From assembly GCA_009746045.1 (NCBI GenBank), contig RPFO01000392.1:2172745-2236744 (forward strand): a DNA stretch of 64,000 nt. Reading direction: 5' to 3'. The number at the start of each line of letters is the position of its first letter. Positions within the stretch are counted from its first letter, which is position 1. This document shows, piece after piece, positions 1 to 12,005 of the stretch. The notes beneath the pieces were generated by a model that had not been told where the DNA came from, ran no database searches, and saw nothing but the letters and a program-made list of their open reading frames with translations. The DNA is from Mesostigma viride (lineage: Eukaryota; Streptophyta; Mesostigmatophyceae; Mesostigmatales; Mesostigmataceae). Made by a program: the position numbers and the translations under genes.

Positions 1-184
1 GGGTGCGATCCCACCCATCAGCTTGCGCTTCGAGTGCATTCGATTTACCCGAGTTGTGCATAATGGGCACTGTCGCGGCACACGTGCATTCACCTGCACG
101 GCCATGCCCACCTGCCCTACCTCTGCCCGGGTCTGACAGCTCCGATGAAAACATCCTCTGCACTTCCAGAGCCCTGGACCTGCC

Positions 185-251
185 TCATGCTGGCCACATG
201 CTGGTGCTGATCAAACCCGCACACGGCATGCCTGCAGGGCCAGACAGTCGC
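185..251 (-). CDS. Tentative further 3' exon of the enoyl-CoA isomerase gene
   Basis: After an AG acceptor at 252-253 the frame set by the previous exon (phase 2) reads GRLSGPAGMPCAGLI and then reaches TGA at 185-187. Family members have a similar stretch at this place (TGRR..G..A...GIV), which supports the exon. The stop comes about 40 residues earlier than in most relatives, so the true gene may splice on from a donor inside this exon. Weakly supported. Confidence 0.3.
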
Positions 252-612
252 CTGCCTATTCGTACCCACGGCCTTGGAGACCACCATCTGTGTAGGCATC
301 CTTTAAGGCATAAGAGGCAAATGCTAGCACCCACTACCTACCCCTCACGACCGCCACCTACCCGTTACCTACCCCTCACAACCGCCACCTACCCATTGCC
401 TACTGGGTCCTGACACCTACTCGTTGGGCTACTTGCGCCCATCACCTACCCATTGCCTGCTGGTGCTCCTCACCTACCGGTCAGCTACTGGCACCCGTCA
501 CCCACCCGTTTACTACTTGCGCCACTACCTATCCTTACCTACTGGCATCGTCAGCTACCCGTTGACTACTTGCGCAATTACCTATCATGACCTACTGGCA
601 CCCGTCACCTAC
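252..612. repeat. Degenerate tandem repeat starting at the 5' splice site of the isomerase gene
   Basis: Read on the minus strand, the intron begins with the donor GGG|GTAGGTGACGGGTGCC, and variants of ACGGGTAGGTGACGGG and GCGCAAGTAGTCAACGGGTAG then recur through the whole interval. The units are imperfect. The intron is a decayed minisatellite built from its own donor region. Confidence 0.65.
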
Positions 613-3109
613 CCCGTGAGCACCGCGTCCCGATACGTGTGCACCGGCAGCTTGCACTTGATGATCGCGTTCATGCCCGGCGTGAGGGGAATGCCAATAT
701 CCACCTGAGAGGGGGAGGGGGGGGGACGGCCCAGGGGCCGTGGGATGGGTGATGATTTGAGCCACGATTGGTGCCCAGCGATCACCATGTCACCGTCACC
801 CTGGTGTGCTCTTGAGGCGTGAACAAGTGCCGAATGCCAGTGTGGAGTGTTAGGAGAGAGGGACCTATTAATGTTTCAAGCGTGCACAACAGCTATGGGT
901 TTGTTTTAGCCATCACGTTCGCCAAAGCAGAGAGTACCCATCTTTGTATGCCACCCTGCGGGCATGTCTACACAAAACCTGCTCACTCTCGTAAGGGCCA
1001 TAAAGCGAGCACTACTCTTCAACGAAGTGGTCCCCACAAGGCCTGCAGAGCCGGCCGCTGAATACGTCGCCCTATTAATTCATTCATTCATTCATTCACG
1101 TGACTGCGTCAATACAGAGTAAAGCAACCTTCACCCCCTGTACACAACAAGAAGGAGAGAAGGCGCCCTAGCTCCTCTCACAGCCACAAGTGGACAGGCC
1201 ACAGAGCTCTCTCTCCACAGCATGGTGCCGGGGCGCAACACTGTGGGTGCCATACAAGCATGCAATACCATAGGTAGGCTGACGCATGGCTTACGCTATA
1301 AGGTAGGCTCAAGACGTCAGCTAAGGCGCAAGCCAATGGCCACAAGGAGCCAGAGCTGACTTAAGGCCTGCAACACTGAGCTAAAATCCTTCCAAGTGCT
1401 GTAGTGCCTAAGGTATCCCCTGGTTGGTTGCCCCCATCTAGACAACTAGCTTGAATGCTCCATCCCGGGGGGGCTTCCACAGTTTGTTGTTCACATAATG
1501 ATCCCCGCCCCCCCCCCGCTCGTACACGTGGGGCTTCTCAGGGCTGGAGTTGTGGCGATTTAGCCCCATGCCCCATGAACAGAGAGAAAGCAGCCATCCC
1601 GGACACGCTCCCGGATATGACATGGATGGCTTTGGAAAGCTGCACCCGCGATCTCACCACCCCCGGTGCCATCGCTACCCTGGGTGCCCCCATGCAGCAC
1701 CCTGGGTGCCCACCTCGCTCAAAAAGATGAAGCCCTTGTCTCGCCGCATGCAGCGGTAATCGTGGGCCAGCGCAAGCATGCAGCCGCCGGCTGCCGCATG
1801 GCCACTGGATGGCGGGGGGGGAGACGGTGAGACAGCGGGAAAAAAGAAGAAACGACGCATAAGGAAGAGAAGCATAAGGAGAAGGCGAGGCACAGGAAAG
1901 AAGGGAGCCACAGACGTTGGGAGAAAGAGGCAGGACGTGTGGATGAACTGATGGGAGTTCAAGTCTGCCAGATGCTTGACTGCCCACCCCAGCCATTAGC
2001 CAGGGACTTTGTGAGATCAATCAACGCGATGGTCTGTGCCAGCACCCGCGGACTGTTCGACCGCAAGTCATGACGTATTTCGTTTCCTATAGCCACCACA
2101 AGTATAAATGTGGCAGCCCCAGGCAACCCATAGATGCAGCGACAGGCCTGCACATTGGTTTTCTTTCTGCCCAGGCCAGCTGCTATGGGCCCTACACGAC
2201 GAGGGAGCGGGATGCAGAGGACCAGGGACCAGTGGCAGCCGGCCGCGCGACTCACTTGATGACCGCCACCGTGGGCAGGGGGAAGCACAGGAAGCGCGCC
2301 AGCAGGACTTGGAAACTGTGGATGAATGGCTGGGGGCGACAGAGCGCGTGTGTACTTTGTGGGTTTGTCAGAGACCACGGTGGGGGCCAAGACAGCTGGA
2401 CACGTGAGCATGCGCGCCCGATGCCATGAACCAGCATGCAGCATCGCAGGTTCAGCAGGAGCGCGTCCACCTGAAACAGCGGGCCAGGCTCACATGCTGA
2501 TACTGCATTCGTGGCGGTGCCTGCACAAGGGCTGTTCTAACGATCCTGGTGGCTGCGTGCGCCCTCAACGACCCCCATCAATCAGCATCGCTTTGTGCTG
2601 CATTCACTCATGCTGCGCTCATGCTGCATTCATTTTCGATGACCTACCCCCCCACACCAGCAGCAGAGAGGGTGCATGTGCACTAGCGGCTCTCGTGAAG
2701 CTGCATCAAGGCGCATGCCCTCACAAACCGTGACTGATCCTCATACGACGAACCATGCCTGGGTGCCTGGAGTCTGCACTACAGCAGAGCCCAGAAAATG
2801 TAACGCAGCATGCTGCGGTCTAGACCACTTGCTTGCCGGCGCTTGCCCATCTCATTGACCACCGCCCGGATGCGGAGAAAAGTCCATAAGCCAAAGTCTG
2901 TAAGCCTATGCTGGCTACTCCAACCATAACAAGGCGGTGCATGACATTGCTGTTGCCAACTGCCACTGGATGGCTACCCGATCCCACCCCATGCACGTAG
3001 GGGTCAGATCTACGACAAGGAACTCCTGTTCTGTTCCCGCACGCACTTCGACTTGGCGGGGGTGCTTGGCCAGCCACTGCAGGTCGAGCCCGTTGGAGAA
3101 GAACTTGCC
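613..3109 (-). CDS. Enoyl-CoA hydratase/isomerase (crotonase family), internal exons; both ends unresolved
   Basis: A crotonase-fold enzyme, closest in wording to the delta3,delta2-enoyl-CoA isomerase-like group used in unsaturated fatty-acid beta-oxidation. Exons in gene order: 3047-3109 (GKFFSNGLDLQWLAKHPRQV...), 2448-2470 (VDALLLNL), 2256-2315 (FQVLLARFLCFPLPTVAVI), 1714-1804 (GHAAAGGCMLALAHDYRCMR...) and 613-704 (VDIGIPLTPGMNAIIKCKLP...). Phases match across the junctions, and the joined codon AAT gives the family's INGHAAAGG oxyanion loop, followed by the DIGIPLTPGMN signature. The short 2448-2470 exon fits the family best if its donor is GC (CT|GCGATG); alternatives end at GT further on, so this junction is uncertain. 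I could not find the N-terminal exon(s), expected right of 3109. The last exon ends in VLTG at a GT donor, so coding continues to the left. Family call firm; exact isomerase or hydratase activity inferred. Confidence 0.82.
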
Positions 3110-6100
3110 CTGTGGGTTAGGAGACAAACGCCAGCACGTCCACACGCCGCACGCTGGTTGACATAGCAGCAAGTGCCGGGTGGGTGGGTGGGCAGCCTGT
3201 TTCGTTGTGTGCGATGGCTACAGGTGCGTTGGCCCCCGTATATGTTGGCAGAGACACACACACGCGCCACTTTCCCATCCCTGCCCACCCACTGTCACCT
3301 GTCCACATGTCCACATGCGCATGCCCATGCATGCACCCGCTTGGACGCGTGCGCATGCACCAGGAGAACATGCTTGAATAAATAGGCACAAACGCACGCG
3401 GGGGCAGGCAGGCACGTAACCCTGCGCAGGCGAACATGTACCACCGCACGTGAGCACACTGTGCACATGCATGCGCCACACAGACACAAGCGTGCACACC
3501 CACAATGGACAAGCTCAGGTGAACATGCGCCCTTGGTACCCCATGCCAGACCATGCGCAGGCAGTCGCCTTTGCTGCTGAGTCGTGTTGTTGCTCGTGCA
3601 ATGCCCGCTATCCACATAGCTGCTGACTGCCGCTCTGCCACCGACGGCGTGGGGAAACGACGGGTCGTCGCCATACCATGACACGAGCGCTGATGCTGCA
3701 TGATGCCACCGACCTTGGACAGCCCAGTGATGTCTGCTACTGGCGTGCATGCAAGTCACATGCCGCACACCACCCATCCTGTAATTGACCCTGTGTCCAC
3801 GTGCACGCCTCCCTTACGCCAGCAAAGGCCATTACAGAAGCCCCGGCAGACATGGGAGGCCATGGATGAGATCACACCCTGTCGTGTGCGCATCAACGAT
3901 AGATCAGGAGCAGGTGGCAGGGTCCCTGGGTTACGGGTTAAGGATCAAGATAGTGCGCACTGTGGTATCAAGACACTGCCCCACCTATCCTAGAGGCTGA
4001 GCCATGGCCGCGCACGGGTAGCTTTTAAGTGTGGCAGATGATGAGAGGCGCGTTGGTCACTACAAAAGCAGCGTACTTTAGCAACACGGAATCGTCAGAA
4101 CACTTCCATCAGCCGCGTGAGCAAACGGCACTGCGCGCTCACAACTCGCTCCCTGGACGCCACCGGTGCCGCGGCTGGCAAAACAGGGGTCCCAGAGTTC
4201 CCAGATATAACCACCATTGTGCGGATGTACAGCTGCGCAGCCACGCAGACAACATTGTGCGGATGTACAGCTGCGCAGCCACGCAGACAACAGCTTGCCC
4301 TTCATAAGGCATCAGCCATGCGCAAATTGGCACTTGCCTACAGGTGATGGTCACTGTACCTGCCCCACAGTGACCAGTGCCGCCGACTCTGGGTCCGCCT
4401 CCACCTGCACGAGGCGGCGGGGGACAACAGACATGTGTTACCACCCTAGCAGTATCTTGTTCACACGCTCGCAAAACATTATTTGCACCATCGACAAACA
4501 TGGGCCGTAAGCCTTCAGCAGAAGTCACCGAGCAGAGCATGAGGGTATGGGCGAGCCGTTGGCGCGACACCCCAAAGGACTTGCGAGAGTGGGGAAAAGA
4601 AGAAGACGGGCAGGAGATCCACTAGGTGTAACATGTGCTGGAATTGTTTGAAACCCCCTGATGCGATCTGCTAGGGGTACCTTTGTTGAATGCGTCCATC
4701 CTTGTCTAGAACACCAGTAGCAGTAGCAGGACGACCCGCCATGCCATAGCTACATGACAGGGTGCCGTAGCATGACAACATGCACTTCTGCCAGCGGACC
4801 AGCACATAATTACACGCAAGACTAGCAGCACACTGCTGCCCAGGCACACCGCTCATGGACAGGGCAAGGGGGCATCCCACCGCTCATGGGCAGGGAAAAG
4901 GCACACCCCACCGCTCCCCTCCATGCTCAATCGATGCCCGAATGAGGAAGATGACATGGATGGGGCATTCTGGCTCTGGCAGCAACCACCCTAGACTATA
5001 AGGGTTTGGCCTAGTAGCCCACGGCAGATCCAAGGGAGCTGTGGGCAGGATGGCGTGTATGGCTGGATTACAAGGTCCTAGTGGCTAGCAATGCTTGGAC
5101 ACGCAGTGGCTACTAGCTGTGCAGGACACGCTGGCATAGATAACCCAGAGGGGTTGGGCCAGGAGAAGGGTGAGTGACATCCTTAGATCTGCACGCCTGC
5201 TGCAGCTACGATGGGGTACTGGACTACCCGACCCCAGCTTATCAATCATGTGACTTCCGTGGATCATCACCACGATGGATAACCGATCACCCTCTGGCAT
5301 GAGATACCGGCATACAGAGCATGCCCCATACAGGGTGTCCTCCCGTCTAGGTCCCCATGCAGAGAATCCCCGCGTGTCGTTCAGGCTGAAGCGGCTAGCG
5401 CCAAGAGCACGGGCAGAAGCGAGCATGCTGGTCACATTTGGCGAAACAGGGCTACACGTTCGGTATCAGTTCCAGGATCGAGAGGAGTGTGATGGTCCAA
5501 ACGCGGTATATCTGTTTTAATTGACCCCCACTATCATCGAAACCCGACAAACAACCCACATATTCACCTGATCTAGAGCCTCGTTAAGCTTGGAAACAAA
5601 CTCTGGATTGAATCTGGAGTTCCATGGGAAAGCCAATCAGAAATCAAGCAATTGATTGTGAAATGATAAATGGTTTTGTACCATTTGGTGCCGCGGAAAG
5701 CCAACTACGCCGTCCATCAAAGTGCATGTTAAATCGGTCAGAGATGGCGGGATCTACCACATTCGACCACTACGGCCTGACTACAGCCCACCTGTGCTCT
5801 GAATTTTCACCCAAGAGTCGGAGGACCCGAACATTACCAACTTTGACCAACTCGCACATGATGAATTTGACGGCTAAGAAGTTTCGAGGAATGCCGACAA
5901 GGGAGCTGTCACCAACAAGGCAAGTCTGCGATGCTCTAGGATAGACCGGGAAAAAGGTTCGCTAGCGAAGAAGCCGCCTTTGATTTCAGGTCCCACAACG
6001 CAACTCTCCGCAGTAATCCCACGTGGGAAAGGCCCGCTTTTGGGAGGGAGTACGTCTGAATATTGATGGTCGCACCCTCGCCCTGGACTTCCCCGCGAAC

Positions 6101-6950
6101 GTCAGCAAACCGCGTTGTAATCCTGTCCCCGCTGCAAGCTCGTCCGTGACCGCCACGCCTTGAGGTGCTGAAAGCATCCTTTAATAATAAAAATACTAAT
6201 AAGATTAGTACTTTTTGTACTAATTTGATAATTTTCCGGCCAATGAGTGAGTTCTACTGTATGATGACAACAACAACAACAACAACAACAAGTCAACAAC
6301 AACAACTCAGCCACCCGGTGCTGGCGTCGTCAGCATTACGTGATTTAAGTCACACGGGGCACCGACCGTAGGAACAACCTAGGAAACGAATCTCGCGCTT
6401 GTAGGCACTGGGCGGTGGGCACTGGGCAGACTGAGTCGTGTTGCATCGCAAAATGTGGAACGCATGCGCAGATATCACTTGTATACCTCAAATAATTTTT
6501 TTAGTTTTTTAAATGTACAAGTCACATACTACGACATATTACGAGGAAAATTTGAGGCTTGTGTTCAAGTGCGTAGTTATTGACATGAATAATTGGATCC
6601 TGCAGAAGAAACCACTTTCTCAATTCGTCTTTCGCCAGTAAAACAGAGTTCAGCAGTTAAGCAGTTGTGTATGATGTGTTGTAAGATGTGTTGTAAAGAC
6701 ACATCGCGCGAACAGAAGATCTTATCGGCGCAATGAACATATTGTATATGACAGGATATTCTCGTTTCAGCGCTTAATCAATCTCGGTTCCAATGCGAAT
6801 TAATGACTTGTGGAGCGTGATAGCTTGAATAATGACGTTATATTTCCATGTAAGGATTTTTGTGTGCTTCAGATGGTCCGAGAAGGCTTTGCCTGGTCGT
6901 CTGCTGTAGAATCGGCTGAGTTGGGGGACCGTCCGCACGTTTTATCTCGG
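3110..6950. other. No supported gene; probably holds the missing 5' end of the isomerase gene
   Basis: About 3.8 kb without a recognisable protein. The unfound first exon(s) of the isomerase gene should lie in the left part. Short open frames (for example 5085-5435 minus and 5624-5944 plus) have no family resemblance I can see. Near 4216-4290 a stretch of about 37 bp is directly duplicated. Near 6268-6302 there is a short CAA-rich microsatellite. The part from about 5500 to 6900 is more AT-rich than the rest. Confidence 0.5.
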
Positions 6951-6960
6951 TCTTTATAAG
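6951..6960 (+). promoter_or_regulatory. TATA-like element upstream of cereblon
   Basis: TCTTTATAAG lies 55-64 bases before the chosen ATG at 7015. Spacing and sequence are compatible with a core promoter for a short 5' leader, but nothing else tests this. Confidence 0.3.
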
Positions 6961-7014
6961 TCTTGAGGCTCTATTGGGTCCTGGGTATGCGCTGGGCGTC
7001 CTTGGTTTCGGTCG

Positions 7015-10000
7015 ATGTTGCGACGGTACCTGAGGAGATTGGGAGCATTAATGGCGTCCGATGACAGCAACAGCAGGAGCGTACCTGACGACGCGTCCAT
7101 GTCCGAGAACGACCAAGGGGCAGAGAATGCGGAAGATAGGAGGCTAGACTTCCCTGCCACGTTAGCCATGGTCGTGCTCGAGCCGGCTGTCACGATGGAC
7201 GATGATGCGGATGACAGCGACTCTTCCAACAGTTCAGGGAGCAGTGAAGAGGGGGGCGAGAGCGAAGGCGAAGACATACTGGTCGCCGACGGTACGCAGC
7301 TGCAGGCGTCCAGCCACTCGTACCTGGGCGAGGTCGATGACGTGAATCATCGGAGCGGCATCCTGCTGCTGCCACCTGGCACCTCTGTGGAGCTGCCCCT
7401 GTTCCACCTGGACGGCATTGTCCTGTTCCCTGGTGCGTGCGGCTACTTTTAGATACCGCTCTGGCGTCAGTTGATGGTGAGGATGGACCATGGTGACTTG
7501 GCAGGCAGGCATGTCCTTTCGGTGACCTACCGCTCCGTGTGCACAGTTCCTGCCACCTGGGCGTATGCGCATTGAAAGTTGGCCCCCCACACCTAGTTCC
7601 CATGACAGGACACGACACGACAGGACACGACACGACAGGACACGACAGGACACGACACGACACGACACGACACGACACGACACGACACGACACGACACGA
7701 CACGACACGACACGACACGACACGACACGACACGACAAGACACGACACGACAGACACGACACGACACGACACGACACGACACGACACGACAAGACACGAC
7801 ACGACACGACACGACACGACACGACACGACACGACACGACACGACACGACACGACACGACACGACACGACACGACACGACACGACACGACACGACACGAC
7901 ACGACACGACACGACACGACACGACACGACACGACACGACACGGACACGGCACGGCACGGCACGGCACGACATGACACGGCACGGCACGGCACGGCACGG
8001 CACGGCACGGCACGGCACGGCACGGCACGGCACGGCACGGCACGGCACGGCACGGCACGGCACGGCACGGCACGGCACGGCACGGCACGGTACCGACGGC
8101 TGTGGTCACTCTAGTTCACCAAACTAGGATACAGCGCACCTTGCTCACACCGCGGTAGTGGACAACCTGGCCCGAAGGGAAACCATGGCGATGATGGAAG
8201 AATGGCTCTGTTATACGAGTGGCTTGGAATGAATGTGTGCATGAGCGAATGGGGGCAGGAGGGGATGTGTGCATGAGCGGAGGGGGGCATGAGTGGAGGG
8301 GGGCATGAGCGGAGGGGGGCATGAGCGGAGGGGGGCATGAGCGGAGGGGGGCATGAGCGGAGGGGGCCAGGAGGGGATGTGTGCATGAGCGGAGGGGGGC
8401 ATGAGCGGATGGTCTCCCCTTGTACTCCCCTGTGCATCGAACGAGTCCCGCTGTCGCTGGCCCTTGTCTTCTGACTATCCGACGCACTGGCTTGGCCGGT
8501 CAGCAAGTTGTGTTTCCTTTCTCCATTACGCGGTGGCAGGCAGGTAACCCCTGCCTGCCCTCTATATGCTATTCACAACACCCAGTGCTCCCTGATGCTA
8601 GCCACCGCACCTGCTCTTTGGTGCCTTGCCTCCTAGGGTCCCGTTATCCATGCTCATCCAGGGAGGAAAGTGGGCATGATGTTGCATGAATATTCTGTGT
8701 GTCTGTCACAGCGGTACTACGGCCTATGTTTATCACACTCCCCGGCAAGGCATGCCCTATTTACCAACCCCACCCCCTTTTGGGAAAGCGTCCTCTGCCC
8801 CAGCGCCCTCGTTGGGATTTGCCGACCCCGCCCCCTCCAACCCCAAGTGACCCGCTTCCGCTGCAATGCATGCCCCCTCCCCCCTTGTTTTGGGAAACAT
8901 CTTCTCCTCCTCCCCTCCCCCCTCCTCCCTCCAGGTGACACGCTCCCCCTGCGTGTGATCCAACCGCGCCAGCGCGCCGCGGTGGAGTGTGCGATGGAGT
9001 CGTCCCGCACGCTTGCAGTGGTCCTGCTCGAGCGGCAAGGGTGGGACGCCACATCCGTCGCCTCCGTGGGCACCACCGCGGAGATCCGCCGCCTGCGCCG
9101 CTGCCCCGACGGTGCCCTCAACGTGCTGTGCACCGGCCGGCAGCGGTTCGATGTGGAGCGGGTGTGGAGCACTGCAGATACAGGCATGCGCATGGCGCGC
9201 GTGGGGGTGCGGGAAGACCCCCCTGTGCGGTCCTGGCCCCGCGCCGCGTTTGCCAGCATGGTGGTCGTGCCCGCGAGGGGCCACGGTCCCCAGCATGCCC
9301 CGACCCGCTGGTCCCGCCTGGCCCCTCTCTCGCCCTGGCCGGCATGGGTGTATTGCTCCGTGGATGCCTTTGTGTTGGCGCGCCGAGCGCTTGCGATGCT
9401 GCAGGCGCGGCGCGACTCGGCAGTGCCCACCCCACCCGCACTGTTGGAGGACCCGCAGGCGGCGTCCTACTGGCTCGCGCGCAACCTGCCGCTTGCAGAC
9501 AGCACACGGCTGGAGCTGCTGGCAGCCGCGTCGGTGGTGGACCGGCTGCGGCGGGTGATAGAATTACTGGACGGCATGGCGGTGCTGCGTTGCCGCACAT
9601 GCCGCGCACGCGTCGCGGATGCAAAGGACGTCTTCTCGCTCTCGATGGATGGGCCGGTGGCGGCATATGTGAATACCAATGGTGAGTAGGTCCACACCAA
9701 CCGTGAGTAGGTCCACACCAACCGTGAGCAGGTCCACACCAAGGCAAGGGCTATGTTCCTTCACAATTATTCCTTACCGGGCTGGCACCGCTTTAGAAGT
9801 CCCACCCACAATGTCACTGCTTGTTCTTACACAACCAATAACTGTTTAAGTAACTCTATTGAATCATCTAGTCTATTACTTATGTATCCCATCTCTATAC
9901 CCCAATAACTGTTTAAGTAACTCTATTGAATCATCTAGTCTATTACTTATGTATCCCATCTCTATACCCCAATAACTGTTTAAGTAACTCTATTGAATCA

Positions 10001-10627
10001 TCTAGTCTATTACTTATGTATCCCATCTCTATACCCCAATAACTGTTTAAGTAACTCTATTGAATCATCTAGTCTATTACTTATGTATCCCATCTCTATA
10101 CCCCAATAACTGTTTAAGTAACTCTATTGAATCATCTAGTCTATTACTTATGTATCCCATCTCTATACCCCAATAACTGTTTAAGTAACTCTATTGAATC
10201 ATCTAGTCTATTACTTATGTATCCCATCTCTATACCCCCCTGGCTCCGTACACCCCCTCCTACCACAGGCTTCGTCCACGAAGCGGTGACAGTGCGCCAC
10301 GTGTCGGGCCTGCAACTGGAAGGAGACCCCCAGACGGAGCACAGCTGGTTCCCAGGTTACGCCTGGACCATCGCCTACTGCGGCCGGTGCGGCGAACACA
10401 TGGGGTGGCGCTTCACACGCGTGCGCAACAGCTCCACCTCCAAGCGGGCGTCCTTCAGCGGCGGCGGCGGCAGTCAGCGTGCTGCGATGGAGGTGGATGG
10501 GGCCAGGCCGGAGGGTACTGCTCAAGGAGCGGAGGGTCCGCATGCAGCAGCAGCAACGTCCTCCACCTGGTCCCGGCCGCACACGTTCTGGGGGCTGAGG
10601 CGACCCGCCATCATCCAGTCCAGCTGA
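7015..10627 (+). CDS. CRBN: Cereblon (CRL4 E3 ligase substrate receptor), complete, 3 exons
   Basis: Substrate receptor of the DDB1-CUL4-RBX1 ubiquitin ligase. Exons: 7015-7432, 8935-9681 and 10269-10627, all GT-AG and phase 1, joining to 507 residues, close to the family's usual 400-450 plus an acidic N-terminal extension (DDDADDSDSSNSSGSSEE). The LON domain starts at LPLFHLDGIVLFPGDTLPLRV, which spans the first junction and so confirms it, and fills most of exon 2. The CULT domain runs across exons 2 and 3. It has two zinc-ligand CxxC pairs (CRTC; CGRC), the signature SWFPGYAWTIAYC, then HMGWRF and the terminal FWGLRRPAII. The three tryptophans of the imide-binding cage are all present. Start: first ATG of the open frame, 55 bases after a TATA-like site. 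Both introns are filled with tandem repeats. Complete and apparently intact. Confidence 0.95.
7606..8090. repeat. Two-block pentanucleotide array, (CACGA)n then (CACGG)n, cereblon intron 1
   Basis: About 340 bp of CACGA units with a few AGGAC, AAGAC and one-base-deleted variants, switching near 7943 to about 145 bp of CACGG. Six-frame reading gives long false ORFs (TRHDTTRHD; CRAVP), which are not genes. Confidence 0.95.
8226..8412. repeat. Minisatellite, about 18-bp GCATGAGCGGAGGGGG units, cereblon intron 1
   Basis: Roughly eight copies of GGCATGAGCGGAGGGG, with two interspersed variants containing CAGGAGGGGATGTGT. It lies between the pentanucleotide array and the exon 2 acceptor. No coding sense. 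Confidence 0.85.
9674..9745. repeat. 21-bp repeat copying the cereblon exon 2 splice donor
   Basis: The exon end and donor TACCAATG|GTGAGTAGG are followed at once by two more copies (9695-9715 and 9716-9736) reading CACCAACCGTGAGTAGGTCCA, then a partial copy. Each copy keeps a GTGAG core. The period of 21 bp is constant. Confidence 0.9.
9837..10238. repeat. Six perfect 67-bp tandem units before the cereblon exon 3 acceptor
   Basis: Unit starts are at 9837, 9904, 9971, 10038, 10105 and 10172, with no differences seen between copies. The unit is AT-rich (AATAACTGTTTAAGTAACTC...) and ends in TCTCTATACCCC. The array stops 30 bases before the acceptor at 10268, so the last copy may supply pyrimidine-tract or branch-site sequence. 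Perfect identity implies very recent amplification or ongoing homogenisation. Confidence 0.97.
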
Positions 10628-11800
10628 GGGCCGCATTTGGCGCCATGGCTCGCCAGGCCCACCAGGCCTCCCTCGCGTGTGACTCAAGTGTGTTCCTTTT
10701 GCAGCGTTGCCTCTCGCGTTGTTAAGGACATTCCTGGACGTTCTGGAATGCCGAGTTGGCACGCACCTGCTGCCATGATGGTCCCAGCGAGCGCCATCGT
10801 CCAGATCGAGGCCCGTTCAGGAGTTCGCCAGTATGACGGTGGGCGAAAGTTCTTGCTTGTTGTGCATGGGCACTCGACGTGCGCCGTGAGTCAAAGACCG
10901 CGTGAATCACAGTCCACGGCGTGGACAGGCTATGCATCTCCGCTATTGAAGCGATCTTGCCTCCGTTGGCAGCTACCTCTGTGCAGCAGCACACTATACT
11001 GGGTAGCTTCCTCTGCTTCCCTGTTTGGACATGGGCTCTAGTGACCCCACAGTGTCGTGGGGTGCTTCTGCGGCTACTTGGCACGCAACAGCGTCACCAT
11101 CCCACGAGATGATGACATCAGGTGCAGATATCCCCGATCTACCTGTCCCATTCATTAGTAGTGTAAGAGAGACATCTGTTCCTGTACGTGTAAGACATGT
11201 GTGGGCTCCCTGTCAGCATTGCTGCCATGGATGTGGCACAACTTGGTGCCAGTTTCCGTTCCCCTGCGTCTACACATCATGAGTGATGCATCATGGGGCG
11301 GACAGCGGCTCTCTGTTGTTACAAGTCCAAAGAGGCACTGATGCAGCTTTCTACTGCCCCTTTGGGAAAGCAGTGTCTGCTATCAACTTCATTTCCTGCT
11401 GCAACGCATTTGCCCCCTAGCACCGTGCTAAGCAGAGCTGTCGCATGGTGCTCAATCTAGTCACTTATGCGACGGCATGTGCCACATGATGGCCCAAGTA
11501 TTTATTCGATAATTGTACATACCACATCGACTGCATCAAACTCAGAAATTGAGTGATGTCTAGATCCGTTGCCATATATCGCTGCACTTGCTGATTGATC
11601 AATCCTGTTTTGGGGCTACCCTCTTTTCTCAACTTCACTTGAACATGCATACATGAATTGCCAACGGATATCTGATGCATGCATGGACACTATGTGATTC
11701 ATCCTATGTATGCTAGCTCATTCAACAACTTTGCCCAATGCATAATTAGTACTTGCGTGCCACATGGCACGGGGCCATGTGCATGCACGGGGCCATTCAT
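10628..11800. other. Cereblon 3' flank and intergenic DNA, nothing recognised
   Basis: Open frames on both strands are short and unlike known families. The cereblon 3' UTR must begin here, but I saw no confident polyadenylation signal. Confidence 0.4.
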
Positions 11801-11964
11801 TCCCTCCCTCCCTCCCTCCCTCCCTCCCTCCCTCCCTCCCTCCCTCCCTCCCTCCCTCCCTCCCTCCCTCCCTCCCTCCCTCCCTCCCTCCCTCCCTCCC
11901 TCCCTCCCTCCCTCCCTCCCTCCCTCCCTCCCTCCCTCCCTCCCTCCCTCCCTCCCTCCCTCCC
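11801..11964. repeat. (TCCC)41 tetranucleotide array
   Basis: Forty-one uninterrupted TCCC units, 164 bp, all pyrimidine on the plus strand and therefore able to form triplex DNA. The PPSLPPSL and GGREGGRE frames over it are artefacts. Confidence 0.97.
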
Positions 11965-12005
11965 GAGAGTCATGCACAGGGGACGAGCTTTGTGGGCAAG
12001 TACCT

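Noticed and set aside
5085-5435. 116-codon minus ORF (MTSMLASARALGASRFSLND)
   Set aside because: No motif, no splice partner and ordinary composition; kept only as unassigned sequence.
7190-8114. VSCRVVSCR / TRHDTTRHD proteins
   Set aside because: Pentanucleotide array inside cereblon intron 1.
8717-9764. Several long minus-strand and alternate-frame ORFs over cereblon exon 2
   Set aside because: Shadows caused by high GC in the third codon position; only the 8670 frame continues the LON domain.
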